64,000 bases of DNA, taken from NCBI RefSeq assembly GCF_017353185.1, contig NZ_JAFMYV010000017.1, forward strand, positions 62,001 through 126,000, written 5' to 3'. This document shows positions 8,234-17,284 of this stretch, piece by piece. Below the pieces are notes generated by a model that searched no databases, was not told the origin of the DNA, and saw only the letters and a program-made list of their open reading frames with translations. The number at the start of each line of letters is the position of its first letter. Position 1 is the stretch's first letter. This stretch comes from Fibrella rubiginis. Lineage in GTDB: Bacteria; Bacteroidota; Bacteroidia; Cytophagales; Spirosomataceae. The position numbers and the translations under genes were made by a program.

Positions 8234-9430
8234 TTACATTAGTGGAATCCCGTTTAGGATACGTAAGCGGTTTGGTAATGGGCTAATGAGCAAACTGCAA
8301 ACGAGGACAAGTAGTACCCGTCGCAATTCGATTCTGGTAGTGAATTGAACGAGGAACAGCAGGGCACAAAACAGCGCTATGTAGCTGTAGGAAATAGCCC
8401 GGTTTACGTCGCCGACAATGAAGCTAAGGTTAATTGTAACAAACAACAGGCCCAGTAACAGGACAGCATCTACATAGCGGTGGTTGTAAACTAGTAACAG
8501 GGCCGACAAGCCAACCAGTAGCCATCCACCCTGAAAACCACTCCACACTTTGAAGCCGAAAACCTTGGCGTTTTCATAATAAATGGACTTGAACTCTTGC
8601 CAAAAAGCACCGTCAACGGGGGGCAGCGCAAACTGCATACTAATCCAGTAGCGCAATAGTAGATAAAGTAAACCGCTGAGTAACACGGCTACCTGTGCAC
8701 CCGTAAGGCGGTACGTTGTTGGCTCATTACGAGTGGTGAATATGTGCCAGAGCAGCACGAAGCCAGCCCCGGGAATGGCCCGTTCATCGGTCCAGAAGGC
8801 AGCTTGCAGGCTCAGAAGTACTACCAATGGGTTGCGCGTGTAGATGGCAATGAGCAGAAACAGATACGCGAAAAAATCGCCGTAGGCCGTCATATCCAGC
8901 CAGGCCGACCGTAGCGGGTATACTAGCGAAATCGCCAGCGCAAACAGAAATGAACTTGCCCGGTCGGTGGTAAGGCGAAAGGCTAAGCGAGTAACGATTA
9001 ACATAAAAACGCCGCTCAGTAGTAATTGAATAAGCCAAATAGTGAGGCTTACCGACGAGAGGCGGAACGTAGCAACCAAGGCGGGCAGGAACAGCCGAAA
9101 ACGCATTTTGGCCATATGGCTCTGCGAATCGTAGAGGTAAGCCTTGAAATGCGACAGACCCAGGTCGGTGAAAAAAGTATCGGCCTGACCCTTCACCGTA
9201 TTATACGAATCGAATTCCTGACCGGCGCGTAGCGTATTAAAAAAGCCCTGGTAAAACCATAGGCAGCTGGGGTTAGTCACCACCATGTGCACCACCGAAA
9301 ACAGCAGGCAACTCCAGACCACGCGCCATTGCCAGTACCGGCCCGACAACCAACTTTCGAGTACTCTATCGAGGCTAATAAGCAGAACAGTAAACGAGCG
9401 GCGGGGGAGAGGTGGTGTGTTGGTGGGCAT
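8234..9430 (-). CDS. Polytopic membrane protein, paralogue of the 10604-11782 product
   Basis: A 398-residue integral membrane protein with about eight to ten hydrophobic segments and no family I recognise. It is clearly related to the product of 10604-11782. Shared blocks are FRLFLPALVA (111-120), GDFFAYLFLLIAIYTRN (184-200), WTDERA (213-218) and VGDVNRAISY (339-348). The charged residues D185, D215-E216-R217, D341 and R344 sit at the ends of or within hydrophobic stretches and are kept in the paralogue, suggesting a catalytic or ion-binding role. It lies 84 nt after ilvC and 20 nt before the AraC gene. The layout is loosely like a multi-spanning GT-C glycosyltransferase, but no signature supports that, so function stays unknown. 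Confidence 0.75.
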   Translation of the reverse strand: MPTNTPPLPRRSFTVLLISLDRVLESWLSGRYWQWRVVWSCLLFSVVHMVVTNPSCLWFYQGFFNTLRAGQEFDSYNTVKGQADTFFTDLGLSHFKAYLYDSQSHMAKMRFRLFLPALVATFRLSSVSLTIWLIQLLLSGVFMLIVTRLAFRLTTDRASSFLFALAISLVYPLRSAWLDMTAYGDFFAYLFLLIAIYTRNPLVVLLSLQAAFWTDERAIPGAGFVLLWHIFTTRNEPTTYRLTGAQVAVLLSGLLYLLLRYWISMQFALPPVDGAFWQEFKSIYYENAKVFGFKVWSGFQGGWLLVGLSALLLVYNHRYVDAVLLLGLLFVTINLSFIVGDVNRAISYSYIALFCALLFLVQFTTRIELRRVLLVLVCSLLISPLPNRLRILNGIPLM

Positions 9431-9434
9431 TGAT

Positions 9435-9498
9435 AAACAAATAGCGAGTGGTGAAGTTACGATGTGATCGAAAACCTCACCAGCCCGCTATCCGTTTG
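9435..9498. repeat. Imperfect inverted repeat between ilvC and the membrane-protein gene
   Basis: Arms of about 22 nt (9435-9456 and 9475-9498; ATAGCGAGTGGTGAAG against its near-complement) could form a stem with two gaps in the 84-nt gap after ilvC. It may be a weak terminator or a decayed palindromic element. Confidence 0.4.
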
Positions 9499-9514
9499 TG
9501 ATTCACTAAACAGC

Positions 9515-10558
9515 CTAGTTGCGCTCGGGCCGCAGGTTGCGGACGGCGGCACCAGCTTGCCACATTTCCGATTCGCGCAACTCGGCCAGTTCTACTTCCA
9601 GCTTCTCGCGGTAGTCGGGTTGTGAGTTACGGGTGATGCTGATTTCGGCCTGCTCCTGAGTTTTCACCGAGTTATAAAGCTGCTCGAAAACAGGCTTGGT
9701 GGCATCACGGAAGGGCTTCCACCAGTCGAGGGCACCGCGTTGGGCCGTAGTCGAACAGTTAGCGTACATCCAGTCCATGCCGTTTTCAGCCACTAGCGGC
9801 ATTAGTGACTGCGTTAGCTCTTCTACCGTTTCGTTAAATGCCTCCGATGGGCTGTGTCCGTTAGCACGGAGCACTTCATATTGTGCGGCAAAGATGCCCT
9901 GGATAGCGCCCATTAGCGTACCCCGTTCGCCGGTTAGGTCAGACGTTACTTCCTTGTAAAAATCAGTTTCGAACAGGTAGCCCGATCCTACGCCGATACC
10001 CATAGCGATGCATTTGTTACGGGCATTGCCGCTGGCATCCTGATACACGGCAAAGCTGGAATTCAGGCCTTTTCCTTCGACAAATAACCGCCGCAACGAC
10101 GTGCCCGACCCTTTGGGAGCAACCAGGAATACGTCGACGTCGGGAGGGGGAACAATGCCCGTTTTTTCTTTGTAGGTCACGCCGAAACCGTGCGAGAAGT
10201 ACAACGATTTACCTGGTTTCAGGACGGCTTTCACCGTGGGCCACAACTCAATCTGGGCAGCGTCTGACAACAGGAAGCAAATAATTGTTCCTTTTTCCAG
10301 TGCTTCTTCTATCTCGAACAGGGTTTCGCCGGGAACCCAGCCGTCGGCCACGGCCTTGTCGTAGGTTTTGCCTTTACGCTGTCCTACAATGACATTGAAG
10401 CCATTTTCGCGCATGTTCAGCGACTGTCCGGGACCTTGTACACCGTAGCCAATAACAGCGATGGTTTCGTTCTTAAGCGTGTCTAAGGCTTTTTCGAGAG
10501 GAAATTCTTCGCGGGTAACGACGTTCTCGACGGTTCCGCCAAAGTTGATTTGTGCCAT
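9515..10558 (-). CDS. ilvC: Ketol-acid reductoisomerase
   Basis: Isomerises and reduces acetolactate or acetohydroxybutyrate to the dihydroxy acid, using Mg and NAD(P)H, in valine and isoleucine synthesis. The 347-residue protein is a class I enzyme. Its Rossmann motif reads IAVIGYGVQGPGQSLNMRENG rather than the GYGSQGHA of proteobacterial enzymes, and the cofactor loop is VGQRKGKTYD. Metal and substrate residues occur in DLTGERGTLMGAIQG and in the C-terminal NETVEELTQ region. It is flanked on both sides by two related membrane-protein genes on the same strand, 45 nt from the upstream one. Confidence 0.95.
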   Translation of the reverse strand: MAQINFGGTVENVVTREEFPLEKALDTLKNETIAVIGYGVQGPGQSLNMRENGFNVIVGQRKGKTYDKAVADGWVPGETLFEIEEALEKGTIICFLLSDAAQIELWPTVKAVLKPGKSLYFSHGFGVTYKEKTGIVPPPDVDVFLVAPKGSGTSLRRLFVEGKGLNSSFAVYQDASGNARNKCIAMGIGVGSGYLFETDFYKEVTSDLTGERGTLMGAIQGIFAAQYEVLRANGHSPSEAFNETVEELTQSLMPLVAENGMDWMYANCSTTAQRGALDWWKPFRDATKPVFEQLYNSVKTQEQAEISITRNSQPDYREKLEVELAELRESEMWQAGAAVRNLRPERN

Positions 10559-10603
10559 TGGATTACTTGATTATTGAAATTGGTAAGAAGATATACTAGG
10601 TTG

Positions 10604-11782
10604 TTATTCAAACAGATACATAATTTCGGGGCGATATAGCAGCAGGTAGCGTGTGGGGAAAAACACACAAAACAGGGCCGTGATCAGCAGCAGGTGTTGC
10701 AACCGCGGAAGCCGCAGCTGAGCTAGTGCCGGGGTTAGTACGATCAGGAAGAGCACCAGGCCGTAGCCCATACTCCGGCTGGTATCGGCCACCATAATTG
10801 ACACGGCCATTGACACGGTCAGCGCAGCTAACGTACTGACCAGCAGGAGTATTTGTCGTTGTTGCCATAGCCCCCACAGGCCCACCGCGACCAGGGCCCA
10901 CAGTAATTCGTAGGAACGAACCAACTTGAGCAAATGCGTTAATAGAGGTAGCGTAGTGACGAAAGCAATACCCGCGCTGCTTGTGGGCGTTTCCACGTGG
11001 TAGAGATAGCCCAGCCCAAACCGCAGGCTCAGATACAGGACCCAGCTACTGAGCAGGGTTAGCGCGGTAAGCACATTTTGCCGCCCAAACAGAGGCTGGT
11101 CATCCGCAACTACCAGACACCGATAAATCAGGACATACACTGAATTAATCAGTGACCGTTCGTCGACCCAATAGGCTAAAAATAAGCTAATTAGCAGGAT
11201 AAAGCGGTTTCGATTGACGGCCGCCACCAGCAGGAAAAAATAAGCGAAGGCATCGCCACAAATAATAAAATCGAAAGGAAACGCCCCACCGATGTAGAGG
11301 CCCATAACAGACAGCGTCAGGTAGAGCGCTACTGACCGGCTGTGGGTTAATTGCTCGGTTTCGCGGGCAAGGAGGTAAAGGAAAACGGGCCAGCAAAGCA
11401 GTTGCACAGCATAAACGGCCACCCGGCTGCGAACAAGGGCCAGGAGTGCAGGCAAAAACAGCCGGAACACCATTTTGTCTTCGTGGCAGCCCGGGTTTTC
11501 GTCGTAACAAATGATGGGCCGCAACGGGTGGATAATCTGGTCTTCAATCGTGTCCCAGAAATAGAATTTCGTTTGAAAAGCCGCCCAGTATTCTGTTGGC
11601 AGATTCCAGAGGCCGGAATGCGTAGGCAGAAACACGACCGGAGTTAGCAAGCCCAGCAATACTACTTTCCACAACCAGCCATCGCCCTGCAACCAATGGT
11701 CAACCAGCCTGTGAATACGGGCTAACTGGTTGGTAAACAACGAAGACGAGGGTGGTGAAACGGTGGATGTTGGGGTAGGCAT
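10604..11782 (-). CDS. Polytopic membrane protein, paralogue of the 8234-9430 product
   Basis: A 392-residue integral membrane protein with about ten hydrophobic segments. It matches the product of 8234-9430 in order and spacing: VFRLFLPALLA (105-115), GDAFAYFFLLVAAVNRN (176-192), WVDERS (205-210) and VADTSRSMGY (331-340), with D177, D207-E208-R209, D333 and R336 conserved. An N-terminal extramembrane loop holds CYDENPGCHED, whose two cysteines could form a disulphide. The gene begins 11 nt after ilvN and ends 45 nt before ilvC, so it is almost certainly co-transcribed with them. I recognise no family. Roles in metabolite transport or lipid-linked sugar transfer are both guesses. Confidence 0.75.
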   Translation of the reverse strand: MPTPTSTVSPPSSSLFTNQLARIHRLVDHWLQGDGWLWKVVLLGLLTPVVFLPTHSGLWNLPTEYWAAFQTKFYFWDTIEDQIIHPLRPIICYDENPGCHEDKMVFRLFLPALLALVRSRVAVYAVQLLCWPVFLYLLARETEQLTHSRSVALYLTLSVMGLYIGGAFPFDFIICGDAFAYFFLLVAAVNRNRFILLISLFLAYWVDERSLINSVYVLIYRCLVVADDQPLFGRQNVLTALTLLSSWVLYLSLRFGLGYLYHVETPTSSAGIAFVTTLPLLTHLLKLVRSYELLWALVAVGLWGLWQQRQILLLVSTLAALTVSMAVSIMVADTSRSMGYGLVLFLIVLTPALAQLRLPRLQHLLLITALFCVFFPTRYLLLYRPEIMYLFE

Positions 11783-11793
11783 TCGCGTGATAA

Positions 11794-12327
11794 TCAGAGG
11801 GTATAGGCCCAGTCGGCTTCGGGGAGGTATTCGACCAGACCCTTTTCGGTTTTACCCACGGCCACCCGACCCGAGCGTACAAACTCAAGGATCTCGTATT
11901 GCCGTAGGTAGTCAAAAAAGGCAAAGATATCAGTTTCGTTGCCCGTCTTTTCGATCACGACATAATCAAGTCCCCAATACACGACCCAGGCTTTGTGATG
12001 CTTGTTGATCGTTTCCACGTCAAGGGGTTTGCTGCCCAGTGGCGTCGATATTTTGAAGAGTGCAATTTCGTTGTAGACAATTTCGTCGTTGAGGTAGCCA
12101 AACACGGCTAGCACTTCCACTATTTTGCGAATCTGTCGTACGATCTTTTCTACCTCATCGCGCGATTCGTGCTTAATGACAATCGTAAACCGTGACACGC
12201 CATGGCGCTCCGTTTCTGACACGGTGAGGCTTTCAATGTTGATTCGCCGCCGGGTGAAAATGATCGTAATCCGGTTCAGCAGCCCGATGGTGTTACCCGT
12301 GAAAATGCAGATGGTGTAGGTGGTCAT
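11794..12327 (-). CDS. ilvN: Acetolactate synthase, small regulatory subunit
   Basis: Regulatory partner of IlvB; binds valine and confers feedback inhibition. At 177 residues it has an N-terminal ACT domain (TICIFTGNTIGLLNRITIIFTRRRINIESLTV) followed by the C-terminal ALS_ss domain. The sequence of that second part, TPLGSKPLDVETINKHHKAWV, is divergent from enterobacterial subunits. Its start overlaps the ilvB stop by 4 nt (ATGA), implying translational coupling and a fixed ratio of the subunits. Confidence 0.93.
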   Translation of the reverse strand: MTTYTICIFTGNTIGLLNRITIIFTRRRINIESLTVSETERHGVSRFTIVIKHESRDEVEKIVRQIRKIVEVLAVFGYLNDEIVYNEIALFKISTPLGSKPLDVETINKHHKAWVVYWGLDYVVIEKTGNETDIFAFFDYLRQYEILEFVRSGRVAVGKTEKGLVEYLPEADWAYTL

Positions 12328-14084
12328 TTCAATCTGATTTGCGCCACTGATGCCCCGGCAGGCACCATGGGAAATACGTTTTCTTCTTTTTCCACAATCA
12401 CTTCCAGCAGATACGGCCCATCGTGGGCCAGCATCTGATCAAGCGAATCGGAGAGCGTCTTGCGTTCGTTACAGGTGTGGCCTTCCATACCAAAACCCTT
12501 GGCAATCATGACAAAATTTGGGTTCTGTAATTCCACAAATGAGTAGCGACGACTGTGGAAAAGCTGCTGCCACTGTCGGACCATGCCCAGAAAATTGTTG
12601 TTCAGAATAATGGCTTTCACCGGTTGCTTATTCTGCACAATGGTGCCTAGTTCCTGCAATGTCATCTGGAAACAGCCGTCGCCGATGATGGCCACCACCT
12701 GCCGGTCGGGTGCTGCTACTTGTGCCCCGAAAGCAGCGGGTAGGGCAAAGCCCATGGTTCCCATGCCACCCGACGTAACCAAGCTGTTTTTTCGCCGAAA
12801 CTGGTAATACCGCGACGCCATCATCTGGTGTTGCCCTACATCGGTTACCAATACAGCCTCGCCGTTGGTCTTCCGCGACAGCAGGTCGATTACTTCGGCC
12901 ATCTTTATTTTTTCGGTATCTCCGCTCAATTCAGGCGTTGTAATGGTTTCGTTTTCAATGAGATCATATTTACGAAACTCATTCCGCCAGATCGTGTGGT
13001 CGTTCTTATCTACCAGAGGTAGTAAAGCTTTCAACACTTCTTTGGCGTCGCCAACAACAGGAGCGTGAGCCTTGATGATCTTGTCAATCTCCGAGGGGTC
13101 AATTTCGATGTGCACCACCTTGGCCTGTCGGATGAATTTGCTGGCATCGCCGGTAACACGGTCGTCGAAACGCATACCAATGGCAATGATCACGTCGGCC
13201 TGATCAGTAAGCACGTTGGGTCCGTAGTTGCCGTGCATACCCAGCCAACCTACGTGGTTGGGGTGGTTTGTCGGAATGGTCGATTGGCCCAGCAGCGTGG
13301 TAGCAACAGGGATGCCCGTTTTTTCGGCGAAGGCCAGCAAGTCGGTTTCGGCCTTACTGATCTGCACCCCATGCCCCGCAAAGATGTAAGGCCGTTTTGC
13401 TTCGTTGATCAGCTTCGCCGCTGCTTCAAGCTGCTCCATCTTGGGGGCTAAACGGGGACGGTAGCTGATGATGTTCTGGCACTTCTCGTAGACATAAGGC
13501 CGCGTCATCAACTCTATCTGTGCTGATTTGGTCATGTCAATCAGTACCGGACCGGGGCGGCCCGCCTGCGCAATGTAGAAGGCTTTGGCGATGATCTCCG
13601 GCACTTCGTCGGCACTGGTAATCTGGTAGTTCCACTTGGTAATGGGCATCGTTACGCCCATTACGTCGGCCTCCTGGAAAGCGTCGGTACCCAGTAGTTT
13701 CTTCGCCACCTGCCCCACAATGCACACCAGGGGCGTAGAATCGATCTGCGCATCGGCAATAGCGGTGACGAGGTTAGTTGCCCCCGGTCCGGAGGTGACA
13801 AGACAAACGCCTGCACGGCCCTGCATCCGGGCATACCCCTGTGCCGCATGACCCGCCCCCTGCTCGTGACGCACCAAAATGTGATTTATCTGCTCCTGAA
13901 AGTCATAAAGGGCATCATAGACGGGCATAATGGCTCCGCCGGGGTATCCAAAAATGGTGTCGACTCCCTCGGCAACGAGGCTTTCCATCAGGGCCTGCGA
14001 CCCCGACAGCAGTTGGGGAGGAACCATGACTTCTTGCGGTTCTACAGTGGACTCCAGTTCGGGCATTACGCTAATCGCTTGCAT
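12324..14084 (-). CDS. ilvB: Acetolactate synthase, large catalytic subunit
   Basis: Thiamine-diphosphate enzyme that joins two pyruvates to acetolactate, or pyruvate and 2-ketobutyrate to acetohydroxybutyrate. The 586-residue protein contains the three expected parts. The N-terminal pyrimidine-binding domain has the catalytic glutamate in RHEQGAGHAAQGYAR, the middle FAD-type domain follows, and the C-terminal pyrophosphate domain has IGDGCFQMTLQELGTIVQN with NNNFLGMVRQWQ. Catabolic acetolactate synthase is unlikely because the regulatory subunit gene follows directly. It starts 68 nt after the methyltransferase gene. Confidence 0.96.
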   Translation of the reverse strand: MQAISVMPELESTVEPQEVMVPPQLLSGSQALMESLVAEGVDTIFGYPGGAIMPVYDALYDFQEQINHILVRHEQGAGHAAQGYARMQGRAGVCLVTSGPGATNLVTAIADAQIDSTPLVCIVGQVAKKLLGTDAFQEADVMGVTMPITKWNYQITSADEVPEIIAKAFYIAQAGRPGPVLIDMTKSAQIELMTRPYVYEKCQNIISYRPRLAPKMEQLEAAAKLINEAKRPYIFAGHGVQISKAETDLLAFAEKTGIPVATTLLGQSTIPTNHPNHVGWLGMHGNYGPNVLTDQADVIIAIGMRFDDRVTGDASKFIRQAKVVHIEIDPSEIDKIIKAHAPVVGDAKEVLKALLPLVDKNDHTIWRNEFRKYDLIENETITTPELSGDTEKIKMAEVIDLLSRKTNGEAVLVTDVGQHQMMASRYYQFRRKNSLVTSGGMGTMGFALPAAFGAQVAAPDRQVVAIIGDGCFQMTLQELGTIVQNKQPVKAIILNNNFLGMVRQWQQLFHSRRYSFVELQNPNFVMIAKGFGMEGHTCNERKTLSDSLDQMLAHDGPYLLEVIVEKEENVFPMVPAGASVAQIRLK

Positions 14085-14152
14085 AGGCGTTGGTGCGTTT
14101 GGTACTGTTCAGTTCGTATGTTGTTCCGTTCGGGCAGGCCCCGACAGATTGA

Positions 14153-14731
14153 TCATTTCTTCGTGGCAATCAAAATTCCCGTCGACCAGGCCAGCCTGAC
14201 GGTATGCAAATCGTCGCGGGTTTCTAACTCAGCCACCAGCTTGTCTACGTTGTCGCCGTGGCCGTCGGGCCAGTTGGGTTGGGGCAGCATATCGTCGATG
14301 ATGTACATTCCACCCGTTTTCAGCCTATTCAGCGTAGCCGTGAGGTTGGCGTATTTGCCAGGCCAGGCATCCGCAAAAATTAAATCAAACTCTTGCTCCT
14401 GAGCCGTTTCCAGCCAGGCGCCAGCGTCGGTGCAGAGTAGTTGCAGCCGGGCATCGTCGCCCAAAATGTTATCGGCGACAGCCTGGTACTTCGCGTCGTT
14501 ATCAATTGAAATCAGTGTCGATTGGGCATCCATCCCGGCCAGGATCCATGCCGTAGCGAGGCCTGTTCCGGTACCCAGTTCCAATACCCGCGTCCCCGGC
14601 TTTGACCCCACCAACGCTTTCAGCAACGCCCCCGTCTGCAGATCGGAAGGCATGGAAAAGCGAATGGCTTTGCTGGCTGTTTCAATGGCCGCAAACCCTT
14701 CTGGTAATGTATGGATCACGTCGGTGAACAT
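14153..14731 (-). CDS. Class I SAM-dependent methyltransferase, O-methyltransferase-like
   Basis: A 192-residue soluble methyltransferase. Motif I is VLELGTGTGLATAWIL, the acidic ribose-binding residue is in LISIDNDAK, and FDLIFADAWPGKY plus GGMYIIDDM resemble the small O-methyltransferase group (family 3/DUF1442-like). The substrate cannot be told from sequence. It lies 6 nt after the PIN toxin gene and 68 nt before ilvB on the same strand. A direct part in branched-chain synthesis is not expected, so it is probably a passenger in the transcription unit. Confidence 0.8.
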   Translation of the reverse strand: MFTDVIHTLPEGFAAIETASKAIRFSMPSDLQTGALLKALVGSKPGTRVLELGTGTGLATAWILAGMDAQSTLISIDNDAKYQAVADNILGDDARLQLLCTDAGAWLETAQEQEFDLIFADAWPGKYANLTATLNRLKTGGMYIIDDMLPQPNWPDGHGDNVDKLVAELETRDDLHTVRLAWSTGILIATKK

Positions 14732-14737
14732 GCGGAA

Positions 14738-15130
14738 TTAGTTAGACAAGCTTTTATATTTCAAGTTGGTAATGCGCTGGAAATCAATGTTATTCGTTGA
14801 GGGCAAAGTAAAGTCATTGACCATAGCTGTCGCAGCAATAATGGCATCGGGCAGCTTCAGGCCTTTGTAATGGCGACGTAGTTTGATGGTCTGCTGGATG
14901 ATGGGTTCAGACAGTGGCAGCACCGTTGATGCTTCGATGAATGCTTGAATCTGTTGCTCTCTTTGTATCAATAATGGTCTATACACCTTCAATTCAATTC
15001 GAGTAATCACAGATAGCTGTGCAGGCTCTTTTTCTAAAGCTTCATCCAGCAATACTAACGCCCACTCTGGAAGCGCCTCGTCAAAGTATTTAGAGACAAC
15101 ATTTGTATCTATGAGATAGGTCGCTCCCAT
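14738..15130 (-). CDS. PIN-domain ribonuclease toxin, VapC-like
   Basis: A 130-residue PIN-domain protein. The acidic metal ligands of the family are visible: D8 in YLIDTNVVSKYF, E46 in ITRIELK, D95 in LPDAIIAATA and D116 in NNIDFQ. Known VapC toxins cleave RNA and are blocked by a VapB partner. Its start overlaps the end of the antitoxin-like gene by 22 nt, the normal gene order for such pairs. All catalytic residues are intact, so it is probably active. The pair sits between ilvD and ilvB, an odd place for a toxin. Confidence 0.85.
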   Translation of the reverse strand: MGATYLIDTNVVSKYFDEALPEWALVLLDEALEKEPAQLSVITRIELKVYRPLLIQREQQIQAFIEASTVLPLSEPIIQQTIKLRRHYKGLKLPDAIIAATAMVNDFTLPSTNNIDFQRITNLKYKSLSN

Positions 15131-15354
15131 TCGTTACGTAATTCCGTAAGTTGTTTATCCATATCCTCCCTTTCTTCTGGAGACATGTCTTTAAAAATTC
15201 CTCTGAAGCGGCTCATCCCTGTGCCTTTTGGCTTTTCGGCTCTTACCTCGGTTCGTTCAATGGTCACTTTTAATACGTAACCTTCCCATTCTGCGGGTAC
15301 GTCCACATGTACGGCTCCATTTTTGGGTTCAACTGTTTGTTCGATGATGCTCAT
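15109..15354 (-). CDS. VapB-like antitoxin
   Basis: An 81-residue protein directly before and overlapping the PIN toxin gene. The N-terminal half (EPKNGAVHVDVPAEWEGYVLK) resembles a small beta-rich AbrB/DUF2281-type domain. The C-terminal half, SRFRGIFKDMSPEEREDMDKQ through ELRNEWERP, is a charged helix of the type that wraps VapC toxins. The toxin-neutralising role is inferred from gene order and this tail. It begins 35 nt after the ilvD stop. Confidence 0.75.
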   Translation of the reverse strand: MSIIEQTVEPKNGAVHVDVPAEWEGYVLKVTIERTEVRAEKPKGTGMSRFRGIFKDMSPEEREDMDKQLTELRNEWERPIS

Positions 15355-15389
15355 ATACTTGTCGTTTAGCGTTTTACCGGTAACGTAAT

Positions 15390-17090
15390 CTACGCTTCAT
15401 CCGTCACACAACCTTCGCTGGCACTTTTCACGTTGCGGATGTACTTGCCCAACACGCCTTTAGTAAACGGCGGGGCAGGTTGGGTCCACCCGCCGCGGCG
15501 GGTGGCCATTTCTTCATCGGAAATGTGCAGGGTTAATTCGCGACCAACGGCGTCGATAGTGATGCGGTCACCGTCTTTGACGAGGGCAATGGGGCCACCA
15601 TCGAAGGCTTCGGGTGTGACGTGACCTACTACGAAACCGTGGGTTCCGCCTGAGAAACGACCGTCGGTGATGAGCGCGACCTTGTCGCCGAGGCCCGCGC
15701 CCATAATGGCCGAGGTTGGTTTCAGCATCTCGCTCATGCCGGGGCCACCTTTAGGGCCGCTGTTCCTGATCACGATCACCTGACCGGGTAGAATCTCGCC
15801 TTTCGAGAGGGCCGCCACCACCTCGCTTTCGTGTTCGCAAACCTTGGCAATACCCTCGAAACGGAGACCTTCTTTACCCGTAATCTTGGCTACCGACCCC
15901 GTAGGGGCCAAATTGCCGCGCAGGATCTGAATATGGCCCGTGGCTTTGATCGGATTAGTCAGGGGCCGTACAATGCGTTGTGTTTCGAAGCTCAGTTCAG
16001 GAATATCAGCCAGGTTTTCGGCAACGGTTTTGCCCGTTACGGTCATGCATTCGCCGTGGATCATACCGTTCTGGTAGAGGTATTTCATCACCGCCGGCAC
16101 CCCACCAATGGCGAGCATGTCTTCCATATAATAGTTGCCGCTGGGTTTCAGATCAGCCAAGAACGGCACCCGGTCACTAATTGCCTGAATATCGTCGATA
16201 GACAGCGCCAAGCCTGCCGAACGGGCAATGGCGAGGTAGTGCAACACCGCGTTGGTAGAGCCGCCGAGGGCCATTACTATCGTTAGGGCATTCTCAAGGG
16301 ATTTCTGGGTGATAATATCCGCGGGCGTGATGTTTCGTTCGAGCAGTACGCGCATGGCCGCACCGATCTTCTTACACTCGGTTTGTTTGCCTTCGTGGGT
16401 GGCGGGATAGGTACTGCTGAACGGTAAGCTCAGGCCCATGGCCTCGATGCTGGCGGCCATCGTGTTGGCCGTGTACATACCCCCGCAGGCTCCCGCACCA
16501 GGAATGGCATTGCGGATAACACCCTCATAGTCTTCGTCGGAAATGGTGTTGGCGTACTTTTTGCCCAACGCCTCAAAGGCCGACACAATGTCGAGTTTTT
16601 GCCCTTTATAATGGCCCGACCGAATTGTGCCGCCGTAGACCATGATGCCGGGCCGATCTAACCGAGCCATGGCCATTACGGCCCCGGGCATGTTTTTGTC
16701 GCAGCCCACCACCGTCACTACACCGTCGTACCACTGCGCCGCCACAACCGACTCAATACTATCGGCGATGAGGTCGCGGCTAGGGAGGGAATACTGCATG
16801 CCGGCATTACCATTAGTCATACCATCGGAAACGCCGATGGTATTGAAAATCAGGCCGACCAGTCCATTAGCCACGATACCCTGCTTCACATAAACAGACA
16901 GGCCGTTGAGGTGCATGTTGCAGGTATTGCCCTCGTAGCCCGTGCTGGCAATGCCAATTTGGGGCTTCTGCATGTCCTCGCTTGTAAGTCCCACGCCGTA
17001 GAGCATAGCCTTAGCGGCGGGGTTATCCATTTGCTGAGTGAGCGTCTGACTAAAGCGGTTGAGGTGGTCGGTGGCGGTTTCTGCAAGCAT
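15390..17090 (-). CDS. ilvD: Dihydroxy-acid dehydratase
   Basis: Dehydrates 2,3-dihydroxy-isovalerate and -3-methylvalerate to the 2-keto acids, using an Fe-S cluster. The 566-residue protein carries the three cluster cysteines in [19 protein letters not shown] and [14 protein letters not shown], and the C-terminal block [20 protein letters not shown]. It is the first gene of the minus-strand block. A 14-bp palindrome lies 8 nt before its ATG. The divergent gene at 17285 leaves 194 nt in which the block's main promoter must lie. Confidence 0.95.
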   Translation of the reverse strand: MLAETATDHLNRFSQTLTQQMDNPAAKAMLYGVGLTSEDMQKPQIGIASTGYEGNTCNMHLNGLSVYVKQGIVANGLVGLIFNTIGVSDGMTNGNAGMQYSLPSRDLIADSIESVVAAQWYDGVVTVVGCDKNMPGAVMAMARLDRPGIMVYGGTIRSGHYKGQKLDIVSAFEALGKKYANTISDEDYEGVIRNAIPGAGACGGMYTANTMAASIEAMGLSLPFSSTYPATHEGKQTECKKIGAAMRVLLERNITPADIITQKSLENALTIVMALGGSTNAVLHYLAIARSAGLALSIDDIQAISDRVPFLADLKPSGNYYMEDMLAIGGVPAVMKYLYQNGMIHGECMTVTGKTVAENLADIPELSFETQRIVRPLTNPIKATGHIQILRGNLAPTGSVAKITGKEGLRFEGIAKVCEHESEVVAALSKGEILPGQVIVIRNSGPKGGPGMSEMLKPTSAIMGAGLGDKVALITDGRFSGGTHGFVVGHVTPEAFDGGPIALVKDGDRITIDAVGRELTLHISDEEMATRRGGWTQPAPPFTKGVLGKYIRNVKSASEGCVTDEA

Positions 17091-17096
17091 TTTCTT

Positions 17097-17112
17097 TTAG
17101 CGAAATTTCGCT
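17097..17112. promoter_or_regulatory. 14-bp palindrome before ilvD, shared with leuA
   Basis: AGCGAAATTTCGCT (17099-17112) is a perfect palindrome ending 8 nt before the ilvD ATG, preceded by TT. The sequence before leuA (1237-1252) is the same except for one base, at a comparable distance. Position and recurrence at the first and last genes of the block suggest an operator for a dimeric regulator. A short RNA hairpin is the alternative. Confidence 0.5.
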
Positions 17113-17284
17113 GGTTGCGTAATCACGCTGTAAAGAAAAGGATTGTTTTTCGCTTACGGAAGATTTTAGATAGAATTAATACTGGCAGATGACACCTATT
17201 TTCATAGGCAATATGCTGACTATCTGATAGTTTGTGCTTTAGATAAGTCAGTACATTACCAATCGGATAATTAACAATACACTC

